Part shown: piece after piece, positions 33,302 to 42,194 of the stretch
Numbering within the stretch: the first letter of the stretch is position 1
Layout: each line of letters starts with the position of its first letter
Assembly: GCF_000515255.1 (NCBI RefSeq)
Contig: NZ_KI911559.1
Coordinates: 3,971,347-4,035,346, forward strand
Length of the DNA stretch: 64,000 bases
Source of the DNA: Rhodovibrio salinarum DSM 9154
GTDB taxonomy: Bacteria > Pseudomonadota > Alphaproteobacteria > Kiloniellales > Rhodovibrionaceae
Direction of reading: 5' to 3'
Made by a program: the position numbers and the translations under genes
The notes under the pieces: model-generated
What the model was told of the DNA's origin: nothing
The model's input: only the letters and a program-made list of their open reading frames with translations
Databases searched by the model: none

Positions 33302-34718
33302 TACTACAGTTGCAGCTATAGAGTGACGGTGATTCCCTCGCCTCAACGACGATCCAAGTTGAGGCGAGGCACGATGAGCGTAGCGGACTGGAGCGGGACG
33401 CAGCTCGCCTGGGCCGAAGAGTTGGAGACGGTGAAGGCTCGGCTCGGTCGGCTGTTCAGGCGTAGCGAGTCACGGCAGGCAGCGTTCGCCTACCTTGATG
33501 GCCTGCTTGCCGGCGTCGAACGCAAGAATGGGTGGATCCTGGCGGAACATGCTGGTTATGCCGGTCCCTGGAACATACAGGCCGTGCTTGGACGGTCGCG
33601 GTGGGATGCGGCGGCCGCCCAGGATCTCGTTCGGGATTACGTGGTCGAGCAGTTGGGCGACCAGGACGGTGTCCTCGTCGTGGACGAGGCCGGTTTCCTG
33701 AAAAAGGGCGACAAGTCGGCGGGCGTGGCGCGGCAGTATTCTGGAACCGCGGGTCGCATCGAGAACTGCCAGATCGGCGTGTTCCTGAGCTATGCCAGCC
33801 GCTACGGCCGCGCTCTGATCGATCGGCGTCTCTACCTGCCGCAATCTTGGACAGAGGCGCTGGATCGCCGGCGTGAAGCGGGCATTCCGGATGACGTGAG
33901 CTTTGCCAGCAAGCCCCAGCTGGCCCGTGAGATGATCGCGGATGCGTTGGACGCCGGGGTGCCTTGCAGCTGGGTTCTCGGCGACGCGGTGTACGGCGCG
34001 GACAAGCGCCTGCGCGTGATGCTGGAAGAACGGGAACAGCCCTACGTTCTTGCCGTGCGCAGCAACGAGAAGCTGATGACGCCGCGCGGCACGATCACCG
34101 CAGAGGCGATGGCCGACGCCGTGCCGGAAGATGCCTGGGAACGGTTGTCGGCCGGGACTGGCGCCAAAGGGCTGCGCCTCTACGATTGGACGCGCGTTCG
34201 CCTGATGCGGTTCCAGCGTTCGCCGTGGGACCACTGGCTCTTGGTTCGCCGCAACCGGTACGATCCGACGGACTTGGCTTACTTCGTGGTGTTTGGCCCG
34301 GAGACAGCCACATTGGCCGATCTCGCAGGGGTGGCTGGGCAGCGTTGGACGATCGAGGAATGCTTCCTGCAGGCCAAGAGCGAGGTCGGGCTCGACGACT
34401 ACGAGGTGCGGAACTGGCACGGCTGGTACCGGCACGTCACCTTGGCGATGCTTGCCCTGGCATACCTCGCGGCGCTGCGGGCCAAGCATCTCGCCATGGC
34501 CCACGGCAAAGCGAACATAACGAGTCCTCAGGCAGCCATGGCATGAACATCGTCGCGCTGACCGTGGCGGAAATCAGGCGCCTGGTCGCTGCCATCGTCA
34601 GGCAAACGCCGCACTCGCTAACCTTCATCCTCTACTGGAGCTACTGGCGCCGGCGCCATCAGGCGGAGGCGAAACGGGCCCACTACCGGGCACGAGGTGT
34701 GCAGCTGCAACTGTAGTA
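33302..34718 (+). mobile_element. IS701-family insertion sequence (1417 bp)
   Basis: Ends are inverted repeats TACTACAGTTGCAGCT (33302-33317) and its complement ending at 34718. Flanks are TTAG (33298-33301) and CTAG (34719-34722), a YTAG target pattern but not an exact duplication. The right end interrupts a methyltransferase gene. The transposase is frameshifted near its end. Confidence 0.85.
33374..34546 (+). CDS. IS701-family transposase, C-terminally frameshifted
   Basis: A 390-residue DDE transposase from ATG 33374: WAEELETVKARLGRLFRRSE N-terminal region, DGVLVVDEAGFLKKGDKSAG (catalytic Asp), VLGDAVYGADKRLR (Asp), GQRWTIEECFLQAKSEVGLDDYEVRNWHGWYRH (Glu). The frame ends with ITSPQAAMA, while the normal IS701 C-terminus (ALTVAEIRRLV, YWSYWRRRHQAEAKR) is present in the +1-related frame at 34540-34716. 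A frameshift therefore removes about 55 residues, or two overlapping frames are expressed with recoding at the ATGA. Confidence 0.85.
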   Translation: MSVADWSGTQLAWAEELETVKARLGRLFRRSESRQAAFAYLDGLLAGVERKNGWILAEHAGYAGPWNIQAVLGRSRWDAAAAQDLVRDYVVEQLGDQDGVLVVDEAGFLKKGDKSAGVARQYSGTAGRIENCQIGVFLSYASRYGRALIDRRLYLPQSWTEALDRRREAGIPDDVSFASKPQLAREMIADALDAGVPCSWVLGDAVYGADKRLRVMLEEREQPYVLAVRSNEKLMTPRGTITAEAMADAVPEDAWERLSAGTGAKGLRLYDWTRVRLMRFQRSPWDHWLLVRRNRYDPTDLAYFVVFGPETATLADLAGVAGQRWTIEECFLQAKSEVGLDDYEVRNWHGWYRHVTLAMLALAYLAALRAKHLAMAHGKANITSPQAAMA

Positions 34719-36762
34719 CTAGAAAGCGTTCCTCGCGGATCAGGCCGAAGCAGCGGTCCAGGAGATCCCGGAAGACGCGGAATTTCTCGTGCGCCGGTAT
34801 TTGCCCGCGCATGACCTCGTCGTCCCGGCGTTCGGCGGGCTGTCTGGGCGTTTGCCGGCCGCCGGCGATCGCAACGGGGTCTCCGAATTCGCCGTCGAAG
34901 AAGGCCCGCAAAGCGGTCCGTTGCGTCTGCTCGCGCGGGTCGAGCCAGTCGAGCGCGTGGATCAGAGACAGGAAGCCGTCAAGCGGGGCCGTCATCTCTT
35001 GGACTTCAGCGAAGACATCGGCTGATCGATGGGCCTCGGCGATCTCCGCGTCCGTCAGCCCTTCGATGATCTGCATCTTCGACGCCGCCCGCAGAGCGCG
35101 GTCGATCGGGTCGTGCAGATGCAGAGGCGTGCCGTAGCGTTCAGCCTTGTCGAGGGCTTCCCGGACCCAGCAGCCGAAAAGACTGTTGCCGCACCGCAAA
35201 TGGTGGTCGAGGAAGCTCAGCGGCGCACCCACCGTAAACGTGTGTAGCCAAAGCGATACCTTCGCCAGTTCCACGGCCATCGGGTTCTTGTCGACGCCGT
35301 AAACGCAGCGCTTGAGGATCATGCGACGGATCACGTGTCGGTCGTCGAGCTGGGCCGGATCGATCGTCCAGCCGGCCTCTTCCGCGTGATCCAGGATCGT
35401 GTTGCGGATTCGCTCGATGCGGTCCCCCAGCGGCGAGACGTAGTTTTCCACCGTCGCCTCGGCCTCGGCGACCGCGTTGATGAGCTGATCTGCGAGGTAG
35501 TCTACGAGGCTCACCAGGAAGTGCCCCGACCCCATCGCAGGGTCGCAAACCTTCAGCTCCAGGATCTTCTCCGCGGGGTCGATCGCTTTGAGCCGACCAA
35601 GCCGCCGATCCTCGGCGATATCCTGACCGGCTAATTCCTCAGCCTTGCGGTTGAACGCCGCGCGCCGCTCTTCGACCAAAGGCGCGATGGTCTCCTCGAT
35701 GATCAACTTCACAAGATCGTCAGGCGTGTAGTAGCTACCGGAACCCCGTCGGGCGAACGGGTTCGGGCGGACGACGATGTCGTCGTCTTCACGGACAACC
35801 TCTTGTTCCAGGAGACGCTCGTAGATCGAGCCGAGCTGCTGGACGCTCAGGTCGCGATAGTTGATGTATTTCCGGCCATCGGGTGTTGGCTCGAAAGACA
35901 ACGCGTCGATGACGTCGGCCAGCGTCTGGTCGTCGATGCGAACGTCCTCGAGCAAGGGCGTTCGATCGGGGTTGAAAAGCCCGCCGTTGTAAGGCGGCAA
36001 ACCGATCGATGGGTCCCCCGCGTTGATGGCCTGGCAGAGATCCTTGATCGCGGACCAGTAGCGGGTTGCCCGAGTGGAGAAGACGTCGCGGTTATCCTTC
36101 CGGCGACCGACATCGAGACGGACGTGCTGGCGTAGCGCGTAGTCGTCGTAGCGGTGATCGTTGACGGGGAGAAGGTCGCGGTCTTCGGCGTAGAAGATAA
36201 ACAGCAACCGGTACAGAAAGATGAGCGCAGCCTCGCGCGCGTCTTCCAGCTCCGCCGATGGCACCGATGCACTGATCGTTCGCACCAGTGCCGGAAAGAC
36301 GTCCTGGAAGACGACGTTTGCTAGATTCCCGGCGACGCGCTGCTCGTAATATCGCGCCTCGGCCAGCGCCCGCTGGTGGAAGGTTCGCTCGTCGGTCGAC
36401 GAGGCCAGGAAAGCCTCACGCCGGAACACGAGCAGGAAGACCCGGAGCCAGTGACGACGCTGGTCGTCGGAGAGCGCGAACAGGCCGTCGCCGTGCCCCG
36501 GTAAGCCGAGAACGGCGGCCAGGTCGATCTCAAAGAATTGCTCCGAGACCGAGCGCGCACCCTGGTAGTACAGGCGCCACCGCGTTCCGTTCGTCAGGAT
36601 GCCCCAGCGCAGGTTTCCCGTCGTGAGATCCTCGATGCGCCGGAGGTAGCGGAGCATCTGCGTTGACGGTGCGGTTTCTTCGCCGCGGCGGCCGGACCGC
36701 TGGTCGAGGGGGCGGTTCCACCGCTTCGACTCCACGGCGGCGAGGCCGAACTGATACCGACG
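34719..36762 (-). pseudogene. Eco57I/PglX-like N6-adenine DNA methyltransferase (type IIG/BREX-like), body
   Basis: About 680 codons in the frame of the 36763-37098 piece, separated from it by one TGA. Order: FGLAAVESKRWNRPLDQ (nuclease-like E-x-K segment), LRWGILTNGTRWRLYY, helical middle with FYAEDRDLLPV, SVQQLGSIYERLLE, GSGSYYTPDDLVKLI, motif I KVCDPAMGSGHFLVSLVDYL, and RCVYGVDKNPMAVELAKVSLWLHTF. The NPPY catalytic motif and target-recognition domain should follow but the IS701 right end cuts the gene at REERFL. Nonsense plus truncation make it inactive. Frame continues 100 bases into the IS before stopping. Confidence 0.85.
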
Positions 36763-37098
36763 TCATTCTTCCGGGAATGCGTTGGCCCGCGCCTTCTCAT
36801 CCGCGTCTGCGAACAGCACACCGTCCGGTACGTCCTCGCGTCCGCGGGGGCTCAAATTCTGCTGCCTGAGGTACTGGGTCCAGCCGAGCCGTTGCAGGAC
36901 CGGCCAGATCAGGTCTTCCTCGGTCTGCGCCTCGTTGGGCGATCCAGACGCAGGAAAGGCATCAAAGATCGTCCTCAGACTGGCTTCGAGCGTATCGACG
37001 TCCGCATCCGAGATCGTCGCCCAATCCGGGAACTCCGCGATGGACGGGGTGAGAAAGTCGCCGGAGAAAAGGCTGCCGTTGAAGACGAAGTCGGACAT
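36763..37098 (-). pseudogene. N-terminal piece of the broken methyltransferase gene
   Basis: 111 codons: MSDFVFNGSLFSGDFLTPSI, AEFPDWATISDADVDTLEAS, DLIWPVLQRLGWTQYLRQQN, RGREDVPDGVLFADAD. TEEDLIWPVL-LGW is typical of the N-terminus of Eco57I-like restriction-modification enzymes. It ends at TGA (36763-36765), after which the same frame continues RRYQFGLAAVESKRWN. A single base change is enough to explain the split. Confidence 0.8.
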
Positions 37099-37269
37099 GG
37101 CGGGCTTTACTGATCGGTGATCCGGAAGGTGCGGCTGAAGCTACATTGCCGCACCCTTGATGCACGCTCGCCGCGTGGTTCACAAGCCACTCTACGCGCA
37201 TGAACGACGGTTCGTGCGGTGCTCAGGTCGCGCGTCCAGCGTAACGGCGACGCTTGAAAGGCTGTAGCG

Positions 37270-38130
37270 ATGACCGGCAACTCAAGCTTTTACGGGCGTG
37301 TCGACGGCCTGAAGACCAAGGTTCCGGATGCCTTTTCGCAAACCGTGCTCGAAGGTGCTCAGCACGCGTTGCAGGACACAAAGAATCCGCTGCGGATCAC
37401 CTTCTTCGCGACGTCGATGCGGATGCTTTTTGAGCATCTCATGGATACCCTCGCCTCGCATGACGACGTGCAAACATGTGCTTGGTTCCAACCAGCATCT
37501 GACACCGCCAAGCCGACGCGGCGACAACGCATCACCTACGCTATCCAGGGCGGACTGACGGACACCTTCGTAACCCAGAAACTCGATGTCGACCCCGAGC
37601 CCCTCAAGGGGGCCCTAACGAGGGCCGTCGATGCCCTTAGCAAGCATGTTCACGGCCGGCAAAACACTGTCATCACAGATCCTGCCGAGCAGGACCGGTT
37701 CGTTGCCGCCACGCTTCGCGACATGGAAGCATTCCTGGATGCCATACGAGATTGCCGGGAGGCTGTCCTCGATCCGATCGCGGAAGAACTGGACGGGGCA
37801 GCCGTCCAGGCACTCTTGTGTGAGACGATCCTGGCAATCGACGAGCTTGCGACGCATCACGCAATCGAAGAAATCTACGTCGCTGAGATCAGAGTAAACG
37901 ATATCGACGCGCATGCAGTGACTTACCGGGCCACCGGGTCGATTTCCGTTGTGCTGCAATGGGGGTCCAATTCCGACATGAGGCGTGGCGACGGTGCCGA
38001 GCTGCCTCAGGATTTTCCCTTTTGGTGCGATATCTCGACGCCGATCGCCGCCCCATGGGACCTCTGGTTTGCGGAGGTGAATTACGGCGTCGATACCCGG
38101 CAATGGCACAGTAACAGGTACGACGAATAA
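37270..38130 (+). CDS. pPIWI-associated-nuclease-like hypothetical protein
   Basis: A 286-residue protein. NPLRITFFATSMRMLFEHLM (about 37-56), CAWFQPASDTAKPTRRQRIT with YAIQGGLTDTFV (about 77-104), ALTRAVDALSKHVHGRQNTV (about 116) and a C-terminal beta-rich domain VTYRATGSISVVLQWGSNSD. From memory this matches the predicted pPIWI-associating nuclease family (pP_pnuc type), whose function is not established. Start ATG 37270 has AAAGG upstream. It stands next to a methyltransferase and a small HhH protein. An HEPN-like helical N-terminus is an alternative reading. Confidence 0.5.
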   Translation: MTGNSSFYGRVDGLKTKVPDAFSQTVLEGAQHALQDTKNPLRITFFATSMRMLFEHLMDTLASHDDVQTCAWFQPASDTAKPTRRQRITYAIQGGLTDTFVTQKLDVDPEPLKGALTRAVDALSKHVHGRQNTVITDPAEQDRFVAATLRDMEAFLDAIRDCREAVLDPIAEELDGAAVQALLCETILAIDELATHHAIEEIYVAEIRVNDIDAHAVTYRATGSISVVLQWGSNSDMRRGDGAELPQDFPFWCDISTPIAAPWDLWFAEVNYGVDTRQWHSNRYDE

Positions 38131-38210
38131 CCCTGACGTCACCTGTCGGTCTTAGCTATGCCTGTTGGCTAGAAGCGACCCAGCCGAAGCGCTCTCGCTT
38201 GACGACATGT

Positions 38211-38288
38211 TGGTCGGGAAGCCGGGACTCGAACCCGGAACGACAGGCCTTATAAGGACCACGCTCTCACCGCTTGAGCTACTTCCCG
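38211..38288 (-). tRNA. tRNA-Ile(UAU)-like gene
   Basis: Reverse strand folds as a tRNA: acceptor CGGGAAG/CTTCCCG, D-stem GCTC/GAGC with GG in the loop, anticodon arm TGGTC-CTTATAA-GGCCT (one T-T mismatch at the base) giving anticodon TAT, T-arm CCGGG-TTCGAGT-CCCGG, and an encoded CCA (38211-38213). The variable loop is 6 bases, slightly long. Anticodon UAU would read the rare AUA Ile codon directly. The C1-G72 pair is unusual for Ile. An accessory tRNA of this type is typical of mobile DNA, and tRNAs are integration sites. Confidence 0.75.
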
Positions 38289-38504
38289 CTGGACGAACGC
38301 GTTCCGGCACGGTCGCAGTCGACGCGACCGATACCCGGTATTCGTCCAGCGGTTGGCACGCGGTAGAGAACCATGCCCCGGATTCTAGCAAAACGCCGTT
38401 CGGGACGTCAAAGTACCTCCACGACCCCGACTTCGACCGGTGGATGATGGGTTTCCTCGCGGCAGGTCTGATACGCTGATCGGACCCATGATGAGAGGTG
38501 TCTC

Positions 38505-38906
38505 ATGTTTGAGGAATGGCTGAAATTCTGGCGTTACTGGATGTTCTGGTGGCTGCCGGGCGGCGATGAGCCAGCGGATACCGCAAGAACCCAGGAAAAG
38601 ACCGATCAACAAACAACGGCAGCCAAAACCGCCGCTGAAACGACCGACGTCGACGTCGCTGCAACACGGCAGCCGGGTCAAGACGCGGAACCGAGACGCC
38701 AGACATCGGTGGAAGCGGATGATCTGACAGCGATCAAGGGCATCGGCCCCGCGATCGCGGGCAAACTCAATACGCACGGCGTCAGATCATTCGATGACCT
38801 AGCGCGGGCGGACCCGGTGGATCTCGCCGAGAAGATCGCGAGCCGGCCCGTCACGGTCACCCGGGTACGCGAATGGATCGCGGACGCGAAGAAGCGGGCG
38901 TCGTGA
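38505..38906 (+). CDS. Small protein with C-terminal helix-hairpin-helix domain
   Basis: 133 residues. N-terminus MFEEWLKFWRYWMFWWLPGG is aromatic and amphipathic or membrane-associated; the middle is a Thr/Ala/Gln-rich linker; residues about 75-133 are an HhH_5 domain (LTAIKGIGPAIAGKLNTHGV, FDDLARADPVDLAEKI), which binds DNA non-specifically. Similar Trp-rich N-terminus plus HhH proteins occur as small hypothetical genes. GAGAGG precedes the ATG. Role unknown. Confidence 0.7.
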   Translation: MFEEWLKFWRYWMFWWLPGGDEPADTARTQEKTDQQTTAAKTAAETTDVDVAATRQPGQDAEPRRQTSVEADDLTAIKGIGPAIAGKLNTHGVRSFDDLARADPVDLAEKIASRPVTVTRVREWIADAKKRAS

Positions 38907-38956
38907 CAGCGTACTGAGTGTAGACGAGACGGAAGAAGGCGCATGGATCACGAGCT

Positions 38957-39391
38957 ATGCAGGTGATCGACGAAGTACGAGAGGACTTCACCCATCTCAT
39001 AAAGGCAGACCTCGGCTCCACGCCGTCAGCGAACCAGTGTCTGCACGGTCCGCTAGTTAGCTGGCTGCACCTGAAAGCCCGCCAAGTACCGCAACGACCC
39101 AGACAAGTGCATACCTCGCCAGAGGTCGAGGCTAAGAAACGCCAGTTTCCAGCGATCACCCAGGTGATTTCGTCCCTTGAACGTGGGGACGATATGACCC
39201 CGTATCTGGGAAGTAGCGTTCGTGGTTCAAAAGCCACGGAAAGTACAGCGGATCAGCTCTTCAACGATTGGAAGATAAATCACTTCCACCTTGGAAGGTT
39301 TTTCGAGAAACCCGACAAGGTCGACCGGACCCAGCATCTATTGTTTGTGCTCGTTCGCGCGGACCATGCGATCGCCCTAGCAGGCTGCTGA
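38957..39391 (+). pseudogene. Conserved hypothetical protein interrupted by IS copy C
   Basis: Frame of 144 codons, of which about 140 are genuine: MQVIDEVREDFTHLIKADLG, QCLHGPLVSWLHLKARQVP, INHFHLGRFFEKPDKVDRTQ and HLLFVLVRADHAIAL. I recall a widespread family of hypothetical proteins with a HLHLG and a RTKHLLFV motif. The IS starts at 39381, so the last residues are element-derived. Beyond the IS at 40939 no continuing homology is evident. Probably inactive. Confidence 0.65.
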
Positions 39392-40934
39392 AAAATCCGG
39401 GCTGACGCGGCTCCTCCGGCCATGATTCTGTGCTGGCATCACGGTCATGGAGGTAGCGAGTTGCGCGGGGATGACCGCCGTTCCGGAAGCCTGTTCAGCT
39501 ACGTGGACCTGGAGCAGCGTGTCCCGCCGGATCATCCGCTGCGGGTGATCCGAACGGTCGTCGATGACGCGCTCCAAGAGCTGTCGCCGACCTTTTCCGA
39601 GATCTACAGCAAGCGCGGCCGCCCGAGCATTCCACCGGAGCGGCTCTTGCGCGCGCTGCTGCTGCAGATCCTGCACGGTCTGCGCTCTGAGCGGCAGATG
39701 ATGGAGCGGCTGGAGTTTGACCTGCTGTTCCGCTGGTTCGTCGGGCTCGGGATCGACGATCCGGTCTGGCATTCGACGGTTTACGCCAAGAACCGGGACC
39801 GCCTGTTCGAGAGTGACGTTGCCGAGCGCCTGCTTAACGCCGTGCTCGACCATCCCAAGGTCAAGCCGCTGTTGAGCGGGGAGCACTTCTCGGTGGACGG
39901 CAGCCTAATCGACGCCTGGGCCTCAATGAAAAGCTTCCACCCGCGCGAGGGTCAGGGTGGCGGCAGCGGCGATGACGACGACCAAAGCTCTGGAGGTTCC
40001 AACCGGGACCAGGGCCGGAACCCGTCGCGCAACTTCCGGGGCGAACGGCGGTCCAACCAGACCCACGCATCGACCACGGACCCGGACGCCCGGTTGTTCC
40101 GCAAGGGACCGGGCAAGGAGGCGCGGCTCGCCTACATGGGGCACGTGCTCATGGAGAACTGCAATGGCCTGGTCGTCAGCACGCGGACGACCCGGGCTCA
40201 CGGATCGGCCGAGCGGATGGCGGCCCTGGAGATGGTCGCCGACTTACCGACACGCGCCGGCCAGACGCTGGCCGCCGACAAGGGCTTCGACACGGGCGAC
40301 TTCGTCATGGAACTGCGGGAGATGGGCATCACCCCGCACGTCGCCCAGAACAGCTACGTCACCGACAAGGCCCGACGACGCTCCGCGATCGATCGACGAA
40401 CCACCCGCCATCCCGGCTATACGGTCAGCCAGCGCGTGCGCAAACGCATCGAGGAGGTCTTCGGCTGGGCCAAGAGCGCCGGCGGTCTGCATCAGGTCCG
40501 CCATCGCGGCCTGAACCGTGTCGGGGCGCAGGTCACGCTCGCTGCGACCGCCTACAACCTGGTGCGCTTGCCCAAGCTGATCGGGGGCGCGGCATGACCG
40601 ATCCGGTGCATTGCGAGGTGGTCGGCCGCTGGCGGATCACCGGCTCCGACATGTGGAACCGGGACTTCCTGGACCTCGCCAACCCGGCGCACTTCACCCT
40701 CGACGATGCCGGCCACGGCGAGATGGAATTCGGGGCCGTGCACCTCGACCTGGACGTCGAGTACGGCCGCCAGATCGTGTTCTTCCGGTTCGCAGGCTTC
40801 GACGAGGGTGACGAGGTCTGGGGCGACGGGAACGCAGAGATCACCGACGATGGCACGTTGGAGATCGAAATCCACTTCGTCGACGGCGACGAGCCCACCC
40901 TTACCGCCCAACGCGAGATTTCTTCAGCAGCCTG
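39381..40934 (+). mobile_element. IS5/IS1182-type insertion sequence, copy C (1554 bp)
   Basis: Terminal repeats CAGGCTGCTGAA at 39381 and its complement ending at 40934, flanked by CTAG on both sides (39377-39380, 40935-40938). Same length and same encoded proteins as copy B, but in the plus orientation. Confidence 0.92.
39422..40597 (+). CDS. IS5/IS1182-type DDE transposase (copy C)
   Basis: 391 residues, protein identical to that of copy B. Catalytic Asp in SVDGSLIDAW, Asp in ADKGFDTGD, Glu in RIEEVFGWAK. ATG 41 bases inside the left end. Stop codon overlaps the passenger start (ATGA at 40594-40597). Predicted active; it disrupts the conserved gene at 38957. Confidence 0.92.
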   Translation: MILCWHHGHGGSELRGDDRRSGSLFSYVDLEQRVPPDHPLRVIRTVVDDALQELSPTFSEIYSKRGRPSIPPERLLRALLLQILHGLRSERQMMERLEFDLLFRWFVGLGIDDPVWHSTVYAKNRDRLFESDVAERLLNAVLDHPKVKPLLSGEHFSVDGSLIDAWASMKSFHPREGQGGGSGDDDDQSSGGSNRDQGRNPSRNFRGERRSNQTHASTTDPDARLFRKGPGKEARLAYMGHVLMENCNGLVVSTRTTRAHGSAERMAALEMVADLPTRAGQTLAADKGFDTGDFVMELREMGITPHVAQNSYVTDKARRRSAIDRRTTRHPGYTVSQRVRKRIEEVFGWAKSAGGLHQVRHRGLNRVGAQVTLAATAYNLVRLPKLIGGAA

Positions 40935-40938
40935 CTAG
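40594..40938 (+). CDS. Passenger protein of IS copy C (114 aa)
   Basis: Identical to the copy B passenger: GRWRITGSDMWNRDFLDL N-terminus, beta-rich middle, acidic C-terminus reading through the terminal repeat, TAG stop in the CTAG target duplicate. The ATGA overlap makes it translationally coupled to the transposase. No catalytic motif is visible. Possible roles include regulation of transposition or a host benefit; neither is shown. Confidence 0.65.
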   Translation: MTDPVHCEVVGRWRITGSDMWNRDFLDLANPAHFTLDDAGHGEMEFGAVHLDLDVEYGRQIVFFRFAGFDEGDEVWGDGNAEITDDGTLEIEIHFVDGDEPTLTAQREISSAAC

Positions 40939-41249
40939 GAGCGACCGCAACAGAACGTATCTGCAAATAGGCGCAGGGGCCAAAACATGGTGCGAGAGTA
41001 GCTGGTTGGTGGACAGATATGTTTCTTGAACTTCCGCCGATCCACGCCCTACATCGGGTGATGATATGCCAACTCAGGCTCTCATCGTCTGAACATTTTA
41101 TGGTAGCGATACAGCCACCTCTTCCAAATAATAACATGAAGATGAGGGTCTCAAAACGGGATGAATTGGGTGCAGCATTTGTAGGATAGCCACTTGTGTC
41201 CTGAAGGCATAGCGGCAACCGGGCGAACGCAAGAAATGATAGTAGCGTG
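40939..41249. other. Spacer before the tartrate regulator, no gene
   Basis: About 310 bases of AT-richer sequence with stops in all frames. It should hold the promoter of the GntR gene at 41250. No continuation of the interrupted gene at 38957 is recognisable. Confidence 0.35.
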
Positions 41250-41969
41250 ATGAAATTACAGGCTGATCACAATAATGCACCGAATGAACCAAGATCGCCA
41301 AAATTGAGCGATCGAATCTACGCAGGCATATTCGAGCGAATAGTTAATGGTGAATTCGTACAAGGAGAACGCCTTCCCTCGGAGACCGCATTGGCCAGCG
41401 AATATCGCGTCTCACGGCCAATCGTACGGGAGGCGCTACGTCGGCTGCGAGAAGACGGACTCATCTTTTCGCAAAAGGGGGCTGGTTCCTTCGTCGAGAG
41501 GCCTCCGGATGCAGCGATGCTCAGATACGCTCCATTAGAGAGCATTGCTGACATCCAACGTTGCTTTGAGTTCAGAATAGCGCTTGAAGGGGAGGCTGCC
41601 AGGCTTGCAGCAGAACGCGCATCCTCCCAGGAACTCGCTGCGATCGAGCGGGCGGTGAATCTTCTGAAAGAGCGCATTACGGCACGTGAGCTTGGCGTAG
41701 ACGCGGACTTCGCTTTCCACCTCGCGATCAGCAAAGCGACAGGAAATAACTTCTTTTCGGACAGCCTGCTGTCGCTGGAAGGGCAAATCACGTTCGGGCA
41801 AAACCTCGCCCGGAACCTTGGCCTGAAGCACCCGAACACGCGCCTACCCGAAGTTCAAGCTGAGCACGAGAAAATCTTCGAGGCCATCAGGCGTCATGAG
41901 GGCGACCGTGCTCATGAGGCGATGCGTCAGCACATCTCCAATTCCCGTCGCCGCGTTTTCGAGGGGTAG
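41250..41969 (+). CDS. GntR-family (FadR subfamily) regulator of the tartrate operon
   Basis: 239 residues from ATG 41250 (an adjacent GTG at 41247 is possible). N-terminal winged HTH: KLSDRIYAGIFERIVNGEFV, QGERLPSETALASEYRVSRP, IVREALRRLREDGLI. C-terminal FCD domain: CFEFRIALEGEAARLAAERAS, DADFAFHLAISKATGN with the Asp and His of the metal/ligand site, and EHEKIFEAIRRHEGDRAHEAM. FadR-type regulators of this class bind hydroxy acids. It precedes the TTT transporter by 225 bases on the same strand and likely represses the operon. Confidence 0.9.
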   Translation: MKLQADHNNAPNEPRSPKLSDRIYAGIFERIVNGEFVQGERLPSETALASEYRVSRPIVREALRRLREDGLIFSQKGAGSFVERPPDAAMLRYAPLESIADIQRCFEFRIALEGEAARLAAERASSQELAAIERAVNLLKERITARELGVDADFAFHLAISKATGNNFFSDSLLSLEGQITFGQNLARNLGLKHPNTRLPEVQAEHEKIFEAIRRHEGDRAHEAMRQHISNSRRRVFEG

Positions 41970-42194
41970 TGTAGATAACAGATTTTACAAGTCTACGCCG
42001 CGCGGCAGGTTGCATCTAGGGCTCACCCGGTTAGTGGGTGGGGGCGCCCTGGGTATTATTTTACATCTTTTACAGGTTGAGCTCGGTATGGTACGGGATA
42101 ACGCCCCAGCGATGCATTTCACCAGCCGACGGTGCAGGCGTCGCGCCCGGAAATAAAAAGAAAAGCCTGTTCAGTACGATAGTGGGAGGGCCTC

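Noticed and set aside
33470-34504. A 344-codon frame antisense to the IS701 transposase
   Set aside because: Shadow of a clear DDE transposase on the other strand.
18836-40934. Composite transposon bounded by IS copies B and C
   Set aside because: Each copy has its own CTAG duplication, so they inserted separately; no duplication spans the whole block. Inversion remains possible.
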